Below, one piece after another: positions 18,903 to 27,050 of a stretch of DNA of 64,000 bases. This DNA is from JAWHQP01 sp032586195. GTDB taxonomy: Bacteria; Pseudomonadota; Gammaproteobacteria; Enterobacterales; Pasteurellaceae. Location of the stretch: contig JAWHQP010000004.1 in assembly GCA_032586195.1 (NCBI GenBank), positions 223,512-287,511 on the forward strand. The letters are read 5' to 3'. A model generated the notes under the pieces. It did no database searches and was not told the origin of the DNA. It was given only the letters and a program-made list of their open reading frames with translations. The first letter of the stretch is position 1, and each line of letters opens with the position of its first letter. Both the position numbers and the translations under genes were made by a program.

Positions 18903-19898
18903 ATGCCATTATTAAATGTAAACCGACTTTCTGTTCATTTTGGTGATAAAAATACCCCGTTCAAAGCGGTGGATCGGGTCAGTTACGAGGTGAAACAGGG
19001 TGAAGTGCTCGGTATCGTAGGAGAATCCGGTTCGGGTAAATCGGTGAGCTCTTTAGCCATTATGGGTTTGATTGATTTTCCGGGGCGGGTATCGGCTCAG
19101 TCGCTTTCTTTCGACGGTAGTGATTTGCTCAGCTTGAGCGAAAAACAAAAACGCAAATTGGTCGGTTCGGAAATTTCTATGATCTTTCAAGATCCGATGA
19201 CCAGCCTGAACCCTTGTTACACCGTGGGTTATCAGATTATGGAGGCTTTAAAGGTTCATCAGGGCGGTAGTAGGAAACAACGCCGTGAGCGTACCATTGA
19301 ATTGCTTAAACAGGTCGGCATTCCCGCGCCCGAATCCCGTTTAGATGTGTATCCGCACCAATTATCGGGCGGGATGTCGCAGCGTGTGATGATTGCCATG
19401 GCGATTGCCTGTAAGCCGAAATTGCTGATTGCGGACGAACCGACAACAGCACTGGATGTAACCATTCAGGCTCAGATTGTGGATTTATTGCTCAGCCTGC
19501 AAAAACGGGAAAATATGGCGTTAATCCTGATTACCCATGATTTGGCCTTGGTGGCCGAGGCCGCTCAGCGGATTATTGTGATGTATGCGGGGCAAGTGGT
19601 GGAAGAGGGCAACGCAAACGAAATTTTCAAAGCCCCGAGACACCCTTATACTCAAGCCTTGCTGCGCTCACTGCCTGAATTTGCCCAAGGTAAAACCCAT
19701 TTACAGTCTTTGCCGGGTGTGGTGCCGGGCAAATACGATCGTCCGCAAGGCTGTTTGTTAAATCCACGCTGCCCCTATGCCACGGAACAATGCCGCATTG
19801 AGGAACCCGAATTACGCCTATTCAGCGGCGGCAAGGTTAAATGTCACACGCCATTGGATGTTCGAGGCCAACCACGGAGAGAAGAAAGCAATGTCTGA
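18903..19898 (+). CDS. dppD: Dipeptide ABC transporter ATP-binding protein DppD
   Basis: ATPase of the peptide importer. 331 aa: Walker A GESGSGKS (about residues 40-47), Q-loop (IFQDPMTSLNP), signature LSGGMSQR, Walker B LLIADEPTTALD, and the C-terminal oligopeptide/dipeptide extension with Cys-rich motif (CLLNPRCPYATEQC) that in relatives binds an [Fe-S] cluster. AGGAGA precedes the ATG. It overlaps dppF by 8 bases. Its sequence shows no decay. Confidence 0.95.
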   Translation: MPLLNVNRLSVHFGDKNTPFKAVDRVSYEVKQGEVLGIVGESGSGKSVSSLAIMGLIDFPGRVSAQSLSFDGSDLLSLSEKQKRKLVGSEISMIFQDPMTSLNPCYTVGYQIMEALKVHQGGSRKQRRERTIELLKQVGIPAPESRLDVYPHQLSGGMSQRVMIAMAIACKPKLLIADEPTTALDVTIQAQIVDLLLSLQKRENMALILITHDLALVAEAAQRIIVMYAGQVVEEGNANEIFKAPRHPYTQALLRSLPEFAQGKTHLQSLPGVVPGKYDRPQGCLLNPRCPYATEQCRIEEPELRLFSGGKVKCHTPLDVRGQPRREESNV

Positions 19899-20871
19899 AC
19901 AAGCCGTTACCGCCGCGTTGCTTGACGCGGTCAATTTAAAAAAATATTACCCGGTGAAAAAGGGTATATTTTCAAAACCCCAAACGGTGAAAGCCCTGGA
20001 CGGGATTTCTTTCCGTTTACAGAAAGGAAAAACTCTAGCGGTGGTGGGGGAGTCCGGCTGTGGTAAATCGACTTTAGGCCGTTTGCTGACCATGATTGAA
20101 ACGCCGACGGAAGGCGAACTGTATTATAACGGGCAGAATTTCTTAGTGCATGATAAAGCAACGCAAAAGCTCCGGCGGCAAAAAATTCAGATCGTGTTCC
20201 AAAATCCCTATGGTTCTCTTAATCCACGCAAAAAAATCGGTACTATTTTAGAGGAACCTTTGTTGATCAACACGGATTTTTCCGCCGTGGAACGCAAAGC
20301 CCGCGTGCTGGAAATGATGGCGAAGGTTAGCTTACGCCCCGAGTTTTACGATCGCTATCCGCATATGTTTTCCGGCGGGCAGCGGCAGCGTATCGCCATT
20401 GCCCGCGGCCTAATGCTGAATCCCGATATCGTAGTGGCTGATGAACCCGTATCTGCCTTGGATGTTTCGGTGCGAGCTCAGGTGCTGAATTTAATGATGG
20501 ATTTACAAGCTGAACTGGGGCTTTCCTATGTTTTTATTTCCCATGATTTATCCGTGGTGGAACACATTGCCGATGAAGTGATGGTGATGTATCTCGGACG
20601 TTGTGTGGAGCAGGGCGGTGCGGAAGTGATTTTCCAAAATCCCCGCCATCCTTACACTCAGGCCTTGCTTTCCGCCACGCCGCGACTCTCGCCCGAACTA
20701 CGGTCGGAGCGGATCAAACTTGAGGGTGAATTACCCAGCCCGTTGGATCCGCCAAAAGGCTGTGCCTTCCACGCCCGCTGCCGAAAAGCCACAGATCGCT
20801 GCCGCCACGAACAACCGCAGCTGAAAGACTATCCTGACGGCGCGAAAATTGCGTGTTTTATGGTGGAGTAA
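19891..20871 (+). CDS. dppF: Dipeptide ABC transporter ATP-binding protein DppF
   Basis: Second ATPase, paired with DppD. 326 aa from the ATG at 19891, which follows GAGAGAAG and overlaps the dppD stop; an upstream in-frame ATG (19777) only reads through dppD coding sequence. Walker A GESGCGKST, Q-loop FQNPYGSLNPR, signature FSGGQRQR, Walker B IVVADEPVSALD, and C-terminal Cys motif CAFHARCRKATDRC. It is the last gene of the operon, followed by an AT-rich region with a degenerate uptake signal. Confidence 0.95.
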   Translation: MSEQAVTAALLDAVNLKKYYPVKKGIFSKPQTVKALDGISFRLQKGKTLAVVGESGCGKSTLGRLLTMIETPTEGELYYNGQNFLVHDKATQKLRRQKIQIVFQNPYGSLNPRKKIGTILEEPLLINTDFSAVERKARVLEMMAKVSLRPEFYDRYPHMFSGGQRQRIAIARGLMLNPDIVVADEPVSALDVSVRAQVLNLMMDLQAELGLSYVFISHDLSVVEHIADEVMVMYLGRCVEQGGAEVIFQNPRHPYTQALLSATPRLSPELRSERIKLEGELPSPLDPPKGCAFHARCRKATDRCRHEQPQLKDYPDGAKIACFMVE

Positions 20872-20993
20872 AGGTTAAACCGCGGTGTTGAAATTTAAAG
20901 TTTTTTAATTGCGATCCGCCTCGCAATAATTAAACAAAATCAAGAAAGCATATGGGATAAAATAGCCTTGTTAAAAGCAAATTCAGGATCCTT

Positions 20994-21236
20994 ATGCTCA
21001 AGAATTTTAACCTGTTTCAACGCCCGATAGAAAAAGAAACGCTGGATAGCTGGGCAAAATGGCTGGAAGATATAGCAAAGGTCGCGATTATCGCGGTACC
21101 CGTGGTTTTCTTTGGGAACTATTTCCTATGGGTCAAGATTGTCAATATTTTGTTATTGCTTTTTTGTGGCTACTCATTTATGCTGGCGGGCAAATTGATT
21201 CGTAAGTATAAAAACAATTTATCTAAGGGGGACTGA
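20994..21236 (+). CDS. Small membrane protein, function unknown
   Basis: 80 aa, not recognised. The first 35 residues are amphipathic (FQRPIEKETLDSWAKWLEDIAK). Two hydrophobic segments follow (about 32-50 AIIAVPVVFFGNYFLW and 52-69 VNILLLLFCGYSFMLAG), then a basic tail (RKYKNNLSKG), which suggests both termini in the cytoplasm. It is directly followed by a 34-codon membrane peptide whose ATG comes right after its stop, so the two are probably cotranscribed. It could be a two-component toxin or small envelope stress protein, but nothing in the sequence shows this. Confidence 0.7.
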   Translation: MLKNFNLFQRPIEKETLDSWAKWLEDIAKVAIIAVPVVFFGNYFLWVKIVNILLLLFCGYSFMLAGKLIRKYKNNLSKGD

Positions 21237-21341
21237 ATGGAATTGACTATTGGCTTAGGTATTTTGGCCGTACTTTCGGTTGGTTTGGTGTTGCTTATCA
21301 ACTACGCTGTTAAGGATTCATCACCGAAAAAACCTCAATAA
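21237..21341 (+). CDS. 34-residue single-pass membrane peptide
   Basis: ATG at 21237 follows the previous stop directly (TGA ATG), with AAGGGGG 7 to 13 bases ahead, an unusually strong ribosome site. The peptide is one hydrophobic helix (TIGLGILAVLSVGLVLLINY) with a short polar tail ending KDSSPKKPQ. Size and form resemble the small membrane proteins of the YbgT/YoaJ kind, which act as helpers of larger membrane complexes. Coding status is inferred from the ribosome site, the tight spacing and the clean hydrophobic profile. Confidence 0.62.
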   Translation: MELTIGLGILAVLSVGLVLLINYAVKDSSPKKPQ

Positions 21342-21460
21342 AAATTCGGTGTTATGTAGCAGTTGTACAAAGCTATTTTAGGGGAGTATTGCATATGTCC
21401 CTACATCTGAAATTGACATTTTGTGCAACAATACATAATGTCGTAAAAATCCCGAAAATG

Positions 21461-21492
21461 ACACCGCACTTTGAGCTAACCAAGTGCGGTGT
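21461..21492. terminator. Uptake-signal inverted pair acting as terminator
   Basis: ACACCGCACTT (21461-21471) pairs perfectly with AAGTGCGGTGT (21482-21492) across a 10-base loop, followed by TGTTTTATT. It stands between the small membrane genes (plus) and ligA (minus), which converge, and could end both. Confidence 0.8.
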
Positions 21493-21546
21493 TGTTTTAT
21501 TGATTTTTAGCTTGGTAAACCACGGACGGCAAACTCTCAGCTTTGT

Positions 21547-22365
21547 TCACCGCCCCTTTTCCTTCCGTTCCCGCCAGTAGGTAGGGAATCGGGGTTTGCC
21601 GTTTTTGGTTAACCCGCGGTATTTATAGCTAATGGTAGAACCGACCGGCGGCGGATTAATACGTTCTTTAAGGTTAAAACCCGAACCGATGCGAAAGGTG
21701 CCGCGATGGTTTTTACAACTAATCGCTCCCATAGCATTTTCAAATTGCCCTTTGCCTTTATGGTGAGCCACTACCTCGCATTCTTCATCATATGCGGTTT
21801 TGAGCTTGAGAATTTGTGAGCTGCGTTTGTTTTCATAAGGTGCATTCGGGTTGCGTAATACCACGCCTTCGCCCTTTTGAGCCTCGACGGATTTCAGGAA
21901 CTCCATGACGTGGGCATGGCTTTGAATCAGAATTTGCGGCATGATTTCGATATAAGCGGAAGGGTGTGATTGCAAATAATGTTCCAGTACGCTCAGGCGT
22001 TCAAATAAATTGCCGCCGGCGTGCGGCACGTCAAACACGTGCAGTTTGAGCTTATACCAGCCTTTATCTTCCATGGAACGGGTGATGGAAGAGATTTCTT
22101 CAAAATGATTCCGTTCACTGAATAATTCACCGTCAATGGCAAAGGGCGGAAAATCTTTAGTAAAATAGTCGGGCGAAAACAGTTTTACATTATTACGGGT
22201 GATTAATTGTTTGCCATCCCAATAACCGCGTACGCCGTCCAATTTCTCACTGATGACCCAGCCGTCGATGTTCTGATTGGTGTAGGTCTGTAAAAGCATT
22301 AAATCTTCCGATTTCGACACCGCGCTTTGCAGCAGCAACAGCATTGCTAACAGCCATTTCTTCAT
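21547..22365 (-). CDS. ligA: Periplasmic ATP-dependent DNA ligase (LigA/LigE-type of Haemophilus)
   Basis: Minimal ATP-dependent DNA ligase carrying a signal peptide (residues 1-18), so it is exported. The adenylated lysine is in motif I KLDGVRG (Lys41 of the 272-aa form). Motif III/IIIa (AIDGELFS...LHVFDV), motif IV (EGVVLRN) and motif V (ILKLKTAYDEECEVV) follow, with a small OB-fold. Start taken at MKKWLLAM (22365), behind GAGGAG; the longer frame to 22410 adds a sequence that spoils the signal peptide. A near-perfect CRP-S site 67 bases upstream places it in the competence regulon, as for H. influenzae ligA, so it likely handles incoming DNA in the periplasm. Confidence 0.93.
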   Translation of the reverse strand: MKKWLLAMLLLLQSAVSKSEDLMLLQTYTNQNIDGWVISEKLDGVRGYWDGKQLITRNNVKLFSPDYFTKDFPPFAIDGELFSERNHFEEISSITRSMEDKGWYKLKLHVFDVPHAGGNLFERLSVLEHYLQSHPSAYIEIMPQILIQSHAHVMEFLKSVEAQKGEGVVLRNPNAPYENKRSSQILKLKTAYDEECEVVAHHKGKGQFENAMGAISCKNHRGTFRIGSGFNLKERINPPPVGSTISYKYRGLTKNGKPRFPTYWRERKEKGR

Positions 22366-22431
22366 GTATTCCTCCTTTTCGCATTGCGATAGTAAAAGGT
22401 GAAATAGCAAAAGAAAATATGACCGCTCGTC

Positions 22432-22453
22432 TTTTGCGATCGAGATCGAAAAA
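22432..22453 (-). promoter_or_regulatory. CRP-S (Sxy-dependent competence) site upstream of ligA
   Basis: The 22-base site contains TTGCGATCGAGATCGAAA with T and A runs at its ends. It differs from the ideal Pasteurellaceae CRP-S palindrome (core TGCGATCTAGATCGCA) at only two positions. TGCGA instead of TGTGA is the hallmark of sites that need Sxy (TfoX) together with CRP. Confidence 0.85.
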
Positions 22454-22581
22454 TTGTGATTTTAATTTATTCGTAATCGTTTGCTTTTTGTGGATGGCAT
22501 CCGTATGATGCACGGAAATTTTGGGGATCTGAAAAAAGCACTATTGGCTCAATGTTTGTGACGACGAGGTGCATTTAGGAA

Positions 22582-22623
22582 AAAGTGCGGTGTTAAAAAT
22601 TCAAATTTTCAGCACCGCGCTTT
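22582..22623. repeat. Inverted pair of DNA uptake signals (one arm degenerate)
   Basis: AAAGTGCGGTG (22582-22592) faces CACCGCGCTTT (22613-22623), with one G-U wobble in the RNA hairpin. It lies just past the stop of the minus-strand gene ending at 22630 and may terminate it before the ligA promoter. Confidence 0.8.
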
Positions 22624-22629
22624 GCCTCG

Positions 22630-23463
22630 TTATACCACTTTCTGCACTAATGCCGAAATGTCCTCGCGGAAGCTTTCCCGTTCTACCATTGCTTTGATAT
22701 CCGGGTGTTGATATTGTTTGCGGTTATATACCACCACAAAGCTGGTGTCGCCCGTTTGCAGGTAGTTTTTTTCGCCAAACGGGGTATAGCGGGTGGCGCC
22801 GATGCTGATGATGGCTTTGGCGGGATAATTTGCCTGTCGAATCAGCTCGGCGATATTGTTCATCGGGCCTTCGTCGGGCTGGTTATTCATGCGGTCGATG
22901 ATCCAATCAAGCAATTTCCGATGAAAATAGTTATATTCCACTGCCTTGCTGTCAATGCCGTATTCTGTAACGATGCCATTGCGTTTGTGGAAACAGGCGA
23001 TGTTGTATTGGTCGATATTGCCGCCCGGCTCAAATTTATCCAGTACAATCCGCTTGGCGGCGAGTCCTTTGGAATTTTTCCCCCAATTCTTTTTCTCTGC
23101 AATTTTACGGGCGTTGGGGCGGCGGATAGAACAGTCGTTATAGGCGGCAAAATGAGTCGGTATGAGCGCCGTTACCTCGCCGTTTTGATATTGAATGTCG
23201 CAAATTAAGGCAATTTCAGGTTCGATCTGCAAATTATCCGCGTTGGACGGAGAATTAAGGAGTGAATCGGATAGCGGATATTGAGCCAGAAACCGCGTGG
23301 ACTCCGATAGCTTGTCGCTGTTCACATAAAACGGAAAAATGGCTTTCGGCTGTATGTTTTCCGTGGTTTTTACTTGTATGAAATCTGCCGCTTCGCCCGC
23401 TTGTTCCAAATGGCCCGCGAAGTTTCCCGCTACGCCTAAGCCGATAAAATCCAATCTGTTCAT
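22630..23463 (-). CDS. DUF5718-like protein, possible fumarylacetoacetate hydrolase-type fold
   Basis: 277-aa soluble protein I believe belongs to DUF5718. The segment EPEIALICDIQYQNGEV, followed by FAAYNDCSIRRPNARKIAEKKNWGKNSKG, resembles the core of fumarylacetoacetate hydrolase proteins: an acidic E-x-E pair, then a downstream D and basic residues before a Lys-rich stretch. This suggests a metal-dependent hydrolase or decarboxylase, but it is not proof. No signal peptide or membrane segment. It is followed after 16 bases by no further minus-strand partner, and lies directly downstream of yeaD (start 16 bases from the yeaD stop), so the two are likely one operon. Confidence 0.75.
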   Translation of the reverse strand: MNRLDFIGLGVAGNFAGHLEQAGEAADFIQVKTTENIQPKAIFPFYVNSDKLSESTRFLAQYPLSDSLLNSPSNADNLQIEPEIALICDIQYQNGEVTALIPTHFAAYNDCSIRRPNARKIAEKKNWGKNSKGLAAKRIVLDKFEPGGNIDQYNIACFHKRNGIVTEYGIDSKAVEYNYFHRKLLDWIIDRMNNQPDEGPMNNIAELIRQANYPAKAIISIGATRYTPFGEKNYLQTGDTSFVVVYNRKQYQHPDIKAMVERESFREDISALVQKVV

Positions 23464-23479
23464 TTTAACTCCTTAATCG

Positions 23480-24289
23480 TTATTTTAAACGAATGGTGGC
23501 GGCAATGCTCTCACCGCGCGCCAGCCGTTGATTAATACGGGCCGTTTCCACGCATAGCATGGATTGGTAGCCTGTTTCGGTCATATTTGAGGTAGGCTTG
23601 TGCCACGGATTCCACAGTACGACGTCGGAAGCATTGTGGTGTTCAATTTCAATGTTGCGCTGCCAGGCTTCGTCTTTAATCAAGGTCGGTCCTTGGCGGG
23701 CGGAATAGAGACAATCCACGTTTTCACCGATGGTGCGGGGCGACGGCACGCTTTCCTGCGTTTGAGTGAGGAAGCTAAAGGCTGTTGTCGGCAAATTATG
23801 CACCGAAATGCGTTGAATATCGCCGATATTGAAATAACTATGCAATGCGACCTGAGCGTTATCTTCCGCGTAATTGGTAAAGCGGATGTTAAATTCATGG
23901 CTAAAAGTCATCTCAGTTTTGGCGATGATCAGGTTATCGTCGGAAAACAGACAGAATTCTAAACGCACTTGTCGGGAGTGAATTTCATAACCGCTGAGCT
24001 GCCACAGACTTGTACGGGCGTAGCCGTGGGTAGGAAGGCCGGCATCGTTAAACCAAGGGAAACAGATAGGAATGCCGCCGCGCAGAGCGGTGCCCGCTTT
24101 AAGCGGCTCGAGTTCGCTCAACCAAAACATATCCTGTGCTGCATTTGCGGGTTTCCAGCTAAAAATATGCGCTCCTTGTAACGCGATTTTTGCCGTGCCG
24201 ACAGCATGTCGCAGGCGAAGAACGGGGATTTCATTGCATAAATGCAGGCTGAGTTCGGGCGTGATTTGTTTGATTAATTCACACTTCAT
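23480..24289 (-). CDS. yeaD: D-hexose-6-phosphate mutarotase (YeaD, aldose 1-epimerase family)
   Basis: Galactose mutarotase-like fold enzyme interconverting anomers of glucose 6-phosphate and related sugar phosphates. 269 aa. Family features are LRGGIPICFPWF (residues about 69-80), HGYARTSLW (catalytic His), LHSYFNIGD with a conserved His, and the active-site DVVLWNPWHKP (about 218-228), followed by CVETARI with the conserved Glu. It reads away from yoaA, the two starts being 66 bases apart. Confidence 0.93.
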   Translation of the reverse strand: MKCELIKQITPELSLHLCNEIPVLRLRHAVGTAKIALQGAHIFSWKPANAAQDMFWLSELEPLKAGTALRGGIPICFPWFNDAGLPTHGYARTSLWQLSGYEIHSRQVRLEFCLFSDDNLIIAKTEMTFSHEFNIRFTNYAEDNAQVALHSYFNIGDIQRISVHNLPTTAFSFLTQTQESVPSPRTIGENVDCLYSARQGPTLIKDEAWQRNIEIEHHNASDVVLWNPWHKPTSNMTETGYQSMLCVETARINQRLARGESIAATIRLK

Positions 24290-24355
24290 TAAAATTTCCT
24301 CTTTCGAATTTGTACTGTTACAATATACACCAATTTTTTGCCCGGGTAGATTTAA

Positions 24356-26293
24356 ATGTCACATAAAGTGTCGAACACAGATCAAATCATTCATGTTTTT
24401 TCCGATACGGGGCCGTTAAGCCGACATATTAAGGGGTTTCGGTCGCGCGCCGAACAGCTGGAAATGGCAAGTGCGGTGGGGAAAACCATAGAAAATCAAG
24501 GCGTATTGGTAGTGGAAGCCGGCACGGGCACCGGCAAAACCTTTGCCTATTTGGCGCCCGCTTTGCTGGCAAAAAAGAAAACCATTATCTCGACCGGTTC
24601 AAAAAATTTGCAGGACCAGCTGTTCAAACGGGACTTGCCGGCGATTAAACAGGCTTTGGGCTACACGGGCAAAACCGCTTTATTAAAAGGGCGAGCCAAT
24701 TATTTATGTCTGGAACGGTTGGATCAGGTTATCGCTCAAGGCGTGCTGGGTGATCGTTCGGTACTGGCGGATCTTTCCAAAGTCAGAAAGTGGAATAACG
24801 GTACCAAAACAGGCGATTTGAGCGAATGCGTGACGCTTGCCGAAGACAGTCCGATTCTGCCGCAATTGGTCAGTACCGCGGAAAGCTGTCTCGGCGCCGA
24901 TTGCCCGAATTATGCGGATTGCTATGTGGCATTAGCCCGTAAAAAAGCTCTTGCGGCGGATTTGGTGGTGGTCAATCATCATTTATTCTGTGCCGATATG
25001 GCGGTGAAGGAAAGCGGTTTCGGCGAGCTGATTCCACAGGCAGAAGTGATTGTTTTTGACGAGGCCCATCAGCTGCCCGATATTGCCAGCCAATATTTCG
25101 GGCAATCCCTTTCTTCCCGCCAGTTGTTTGATATCTGCAGGGATATTCAGATTGTATATCGCACTGAAGTGAAGGATATGCGCCAGCTTGGTGTGGCGGC
25201 GGACCATTTGTTGAAAATGGTACAGGATTTCCGACTGCTGCTCGGTGAGGGCAACCTACGCGGCAACTGGCGTGAGCTGCTCAACCAAAGTGCGGTGCGG
25301 AAAGGGCTGACCGTTTTAATGGAAAAACTGGATTTCACCGCTGATGTGATCAAGCTTGCCCTCGGTCGTTCACAGACGCTTGATAGCATTTTTGAGCGAA
25401 TTTCGGTGGTGAAGCAGCAATTACAACGCTTGTCCGACACTGATGTGACGGGCTATTGTTATTGGTATGAAACCTTCGGTCGCCAGTTCGGCCTGCATAT
25501 TACACCGTTAACCGTATCGGATAAATTCGGCGAACAGATGAAGCAGAAGCCAATCGCTTGGGTGTTTACTTCGGCGACTTTGGAAGTCGGCGGTACGTTT
25601 AATCATTTCTGTTCAAGGCTCGGTATTGAAAATGCCGCTCAGCAGGTATTGCAAAGCCCTTTTAATTATGCCGAACAAGCCATGCTGTGCGTGCCGCGTT
25701 ACTTGCCGGGCAGTAATCAGCAACATACCGTGGTGAAGCTGGCGGAAATGCTGCTGCCTGTGATCGAGGCGAATCAAGGCCGCTGTTTTGTGCTTTGTAC
25801 CTCTTATTTTATGATGAAAGGCTTAGCGGAATATTTTCGCGAACACAGTGAATTATCGGTGTTGTTACAGGGTGAAATCTCAAAAGTCAAATTGCTGGAA
25901 CAGTTTGTCGGCTCCAGCCATAGCGTATTGGTGGCAACTTCCAGCTTTTGGGAAGGGATTGACGTAAGAGGTGACGCGTTATCCTTGGTTATTATTGATA
26001 AATTACCCTTCACCGCCCCGGATGAACCCTTGCTTAAAGCTCGGATTGAAGATTGTTTGTTACAGGGTGGAAATCCGTTTAACGATATTCAGATCCCGGA
26101 AGCAGTTATTGCTCTGAAACAAGGGGTAGGGCGTCTTATTCGTGATGTGACCGACAGCGGAGCGGTAGTTATTTGTGACAGCCGTTTAGTGACACGCCCT
26201 TATGGTGAAACCTTTTTAAGAAGCCTGCCCGACGCAAAACGTACAAGAGATTTAAATAAAGTGGTAGAATTCCTCACATCAATAAAAAAATAA
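24356..26293 (+). CDS. yoaA: YoaA, DinG-family ATP-dependent DNA helicase with Fe-S cluster
   Basis: XPD/DinG-like superfamily 2 helicase; in E. coli YoaA works with the HolC clamp-loader subunit to clear replication blocks. 645 aa. Walker A AGTGTGKT (Lys61), four Fe-S cysteines between motifs Ia and II (one in NYLCLERLD, three in ESCLGADCPNYADC), motif II VFDEAHQLPD, and motif VI QGVGRLIRD. The order yoaA-tsaB-slp-fadD-rnd is the E. coli one, which favours YoaA over DinG. The tsaB start lies 10 bases downstream. Confidence 0.93.
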   Translation: MSHKVSNTDQIIHVFSDTGPLSRHIKGFRSRAEQLEMASAVGKTIENQGVLVVEAGTGTGKTFAYLAPALLAKKKTIISTGSKNLQDQLFKRDLPAIKQALGYTGKTALLKGRANYLCLERLDQVIAQGVLGDRSVLADLSKVRKWNNGTKTGDLSECVTLAEDSPILPQLVSTAESCLGADCPNYADCYVALARKKALAADLVVVNHHLFCADMAVKESGFGELIPQAEVIVFDEAHQLPDIASQYFGQSLSSRQLFDICRDIQIVYRTEVKDMRQLGVAADHLLKMVQDFRLLLGEGNLRGNWRELLNQSAVRKGLTVLMEKLDFTADVIKLALGRSQTLDSIFERISVVKQQLQRLSDTDVTGYCYWYETFGRQFGLHITPLTVSDKFGEQMKQKPIAWVFTSATLEVGGTFNHFCSRLGIENAAQQVLQSPFNYAEQAMLCVPRYLPGSNQQHTVVKLAEMLLPVIEANQGRCFVLCTSYFMMKGLAEYFREHSELSVLLQGEISKVKLLEQFVGSSHSVLVATSSFWEGIDVRGDALSLVIIDKLPFTAPDEPLLKARIEDCLLQGGNPFNDIQIPEAVIALKQGVGRLIRDVTDSGAVVICDSRLVTRPYGETFLRSLPDAKRTRDLNKVVEFLTSIKK

Positions 26294-26303
26294 CGAGAAT
26301 AAC

Positions 26304-27026
26304 ATGAGTTTAACCTTATTAGCCCTAGATACTTCAACGGAAGCCTGTTCGGTGGCATTGCTGCATAACGGTGAAGTGACCCATACGGATGAACTGGCGC
26401 AACGCAGCCATACCAAACGCATTCTGCCCATGGTGGACGAAATTTTAAATCGGTCGGGCGTGCGGTTAAATCAGCTTGACGCTTTGGTGTTCGGCCGCGG
26501 GCCGGGCAGCTTTACCGGCGTGCGGGTGGGCATAGGCATTGCTCAGGGCTTGGCGTTGGGCGCGGATTTGCCGGTGATTCCCGTATCCGATCTTGCCGCT
26601 ATGGCTCAGGCGGCTTATGAACGGTGCGGTGCTCGGCAGGTGCTGGCGGCGATTGACGCTCGTATGAACGAGGTTTATTTTGCCTGCTTTAAAGCGGAAA
26701 AAGTGCGGTGTCAAAATCACGAGTTTTGGCAATGGCACGAATTAATCGGCGAACAGGTTTGCCGGCCGGAGCATGTGCTGCAACAGCTGACGGCCGATCA
26801 AAGAGCGGGGGATTGGCTGTGTGTGGGCACAGGCTGGCGGGCATATCCCCAATTCAGCGAAAATACGTTCGGACGATTTTCCGATATTATACTCCCTTCC
26901 GCCCGCTATATGCTTTCTCTCGCCTTGCCTGATTGGTATGCCGGCAAGGTGAAAACCGCACTGGAAATCGAACCTGTTTATTTGCGTAACGAGGTGACCT
27001 GGAAAAAATTGCCCGGTCGAGACTAA
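26304..27026 (+). CDS. tsaB: tRNA threonylcarbamoyladenosine biosynthesis protein TsaB
   Basis: Scaffold partner of TsaD in the t6A37 tRNA modification complex (TsaB-TsaC-TsaD-TsaE). 240 aa, ASKHA fold: LALDTSTEACSVAL at the N-terminus, FGRGPGSFTGVRVGIGIAQGLA at residues about 62-83, then AAIDARMNEVYFA. An uptake signal sits inside the gene (26701-26711). Usual length and intact. Confidence 0.96.
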   Translation: MSLTLLALDTSTEACSVALLHNGEVTHTDELAQRSHTKRILPMVDEILNRSGVRLNQLDALVFGRGPGSFTGVRVGIGIAQGLALGADLPVIPVSDLAAMAQAAYERCGARQVLAAIDARMNEVYFACFKAEKVRCQNHEFWQWHELIGEQVCRPEHVLQQLTADQRAGDWLCVGTGWRAYPQFSENTFGRFSDIILPSARYMLSLALPDWYAGKVKTALEIEPVYLRNEVTWKKLPGRD

Positions 27027-27050
27027 ATGCATCCATCCAAGGAGGACACG

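Noticed and set aside
20900..20940. Possible terminator hairpin after dppF
   Set aside because: A TTGCGA/TCGCAA stem is present but the T tract lies before rather than after it on the plus strand; not supported as a terminator.
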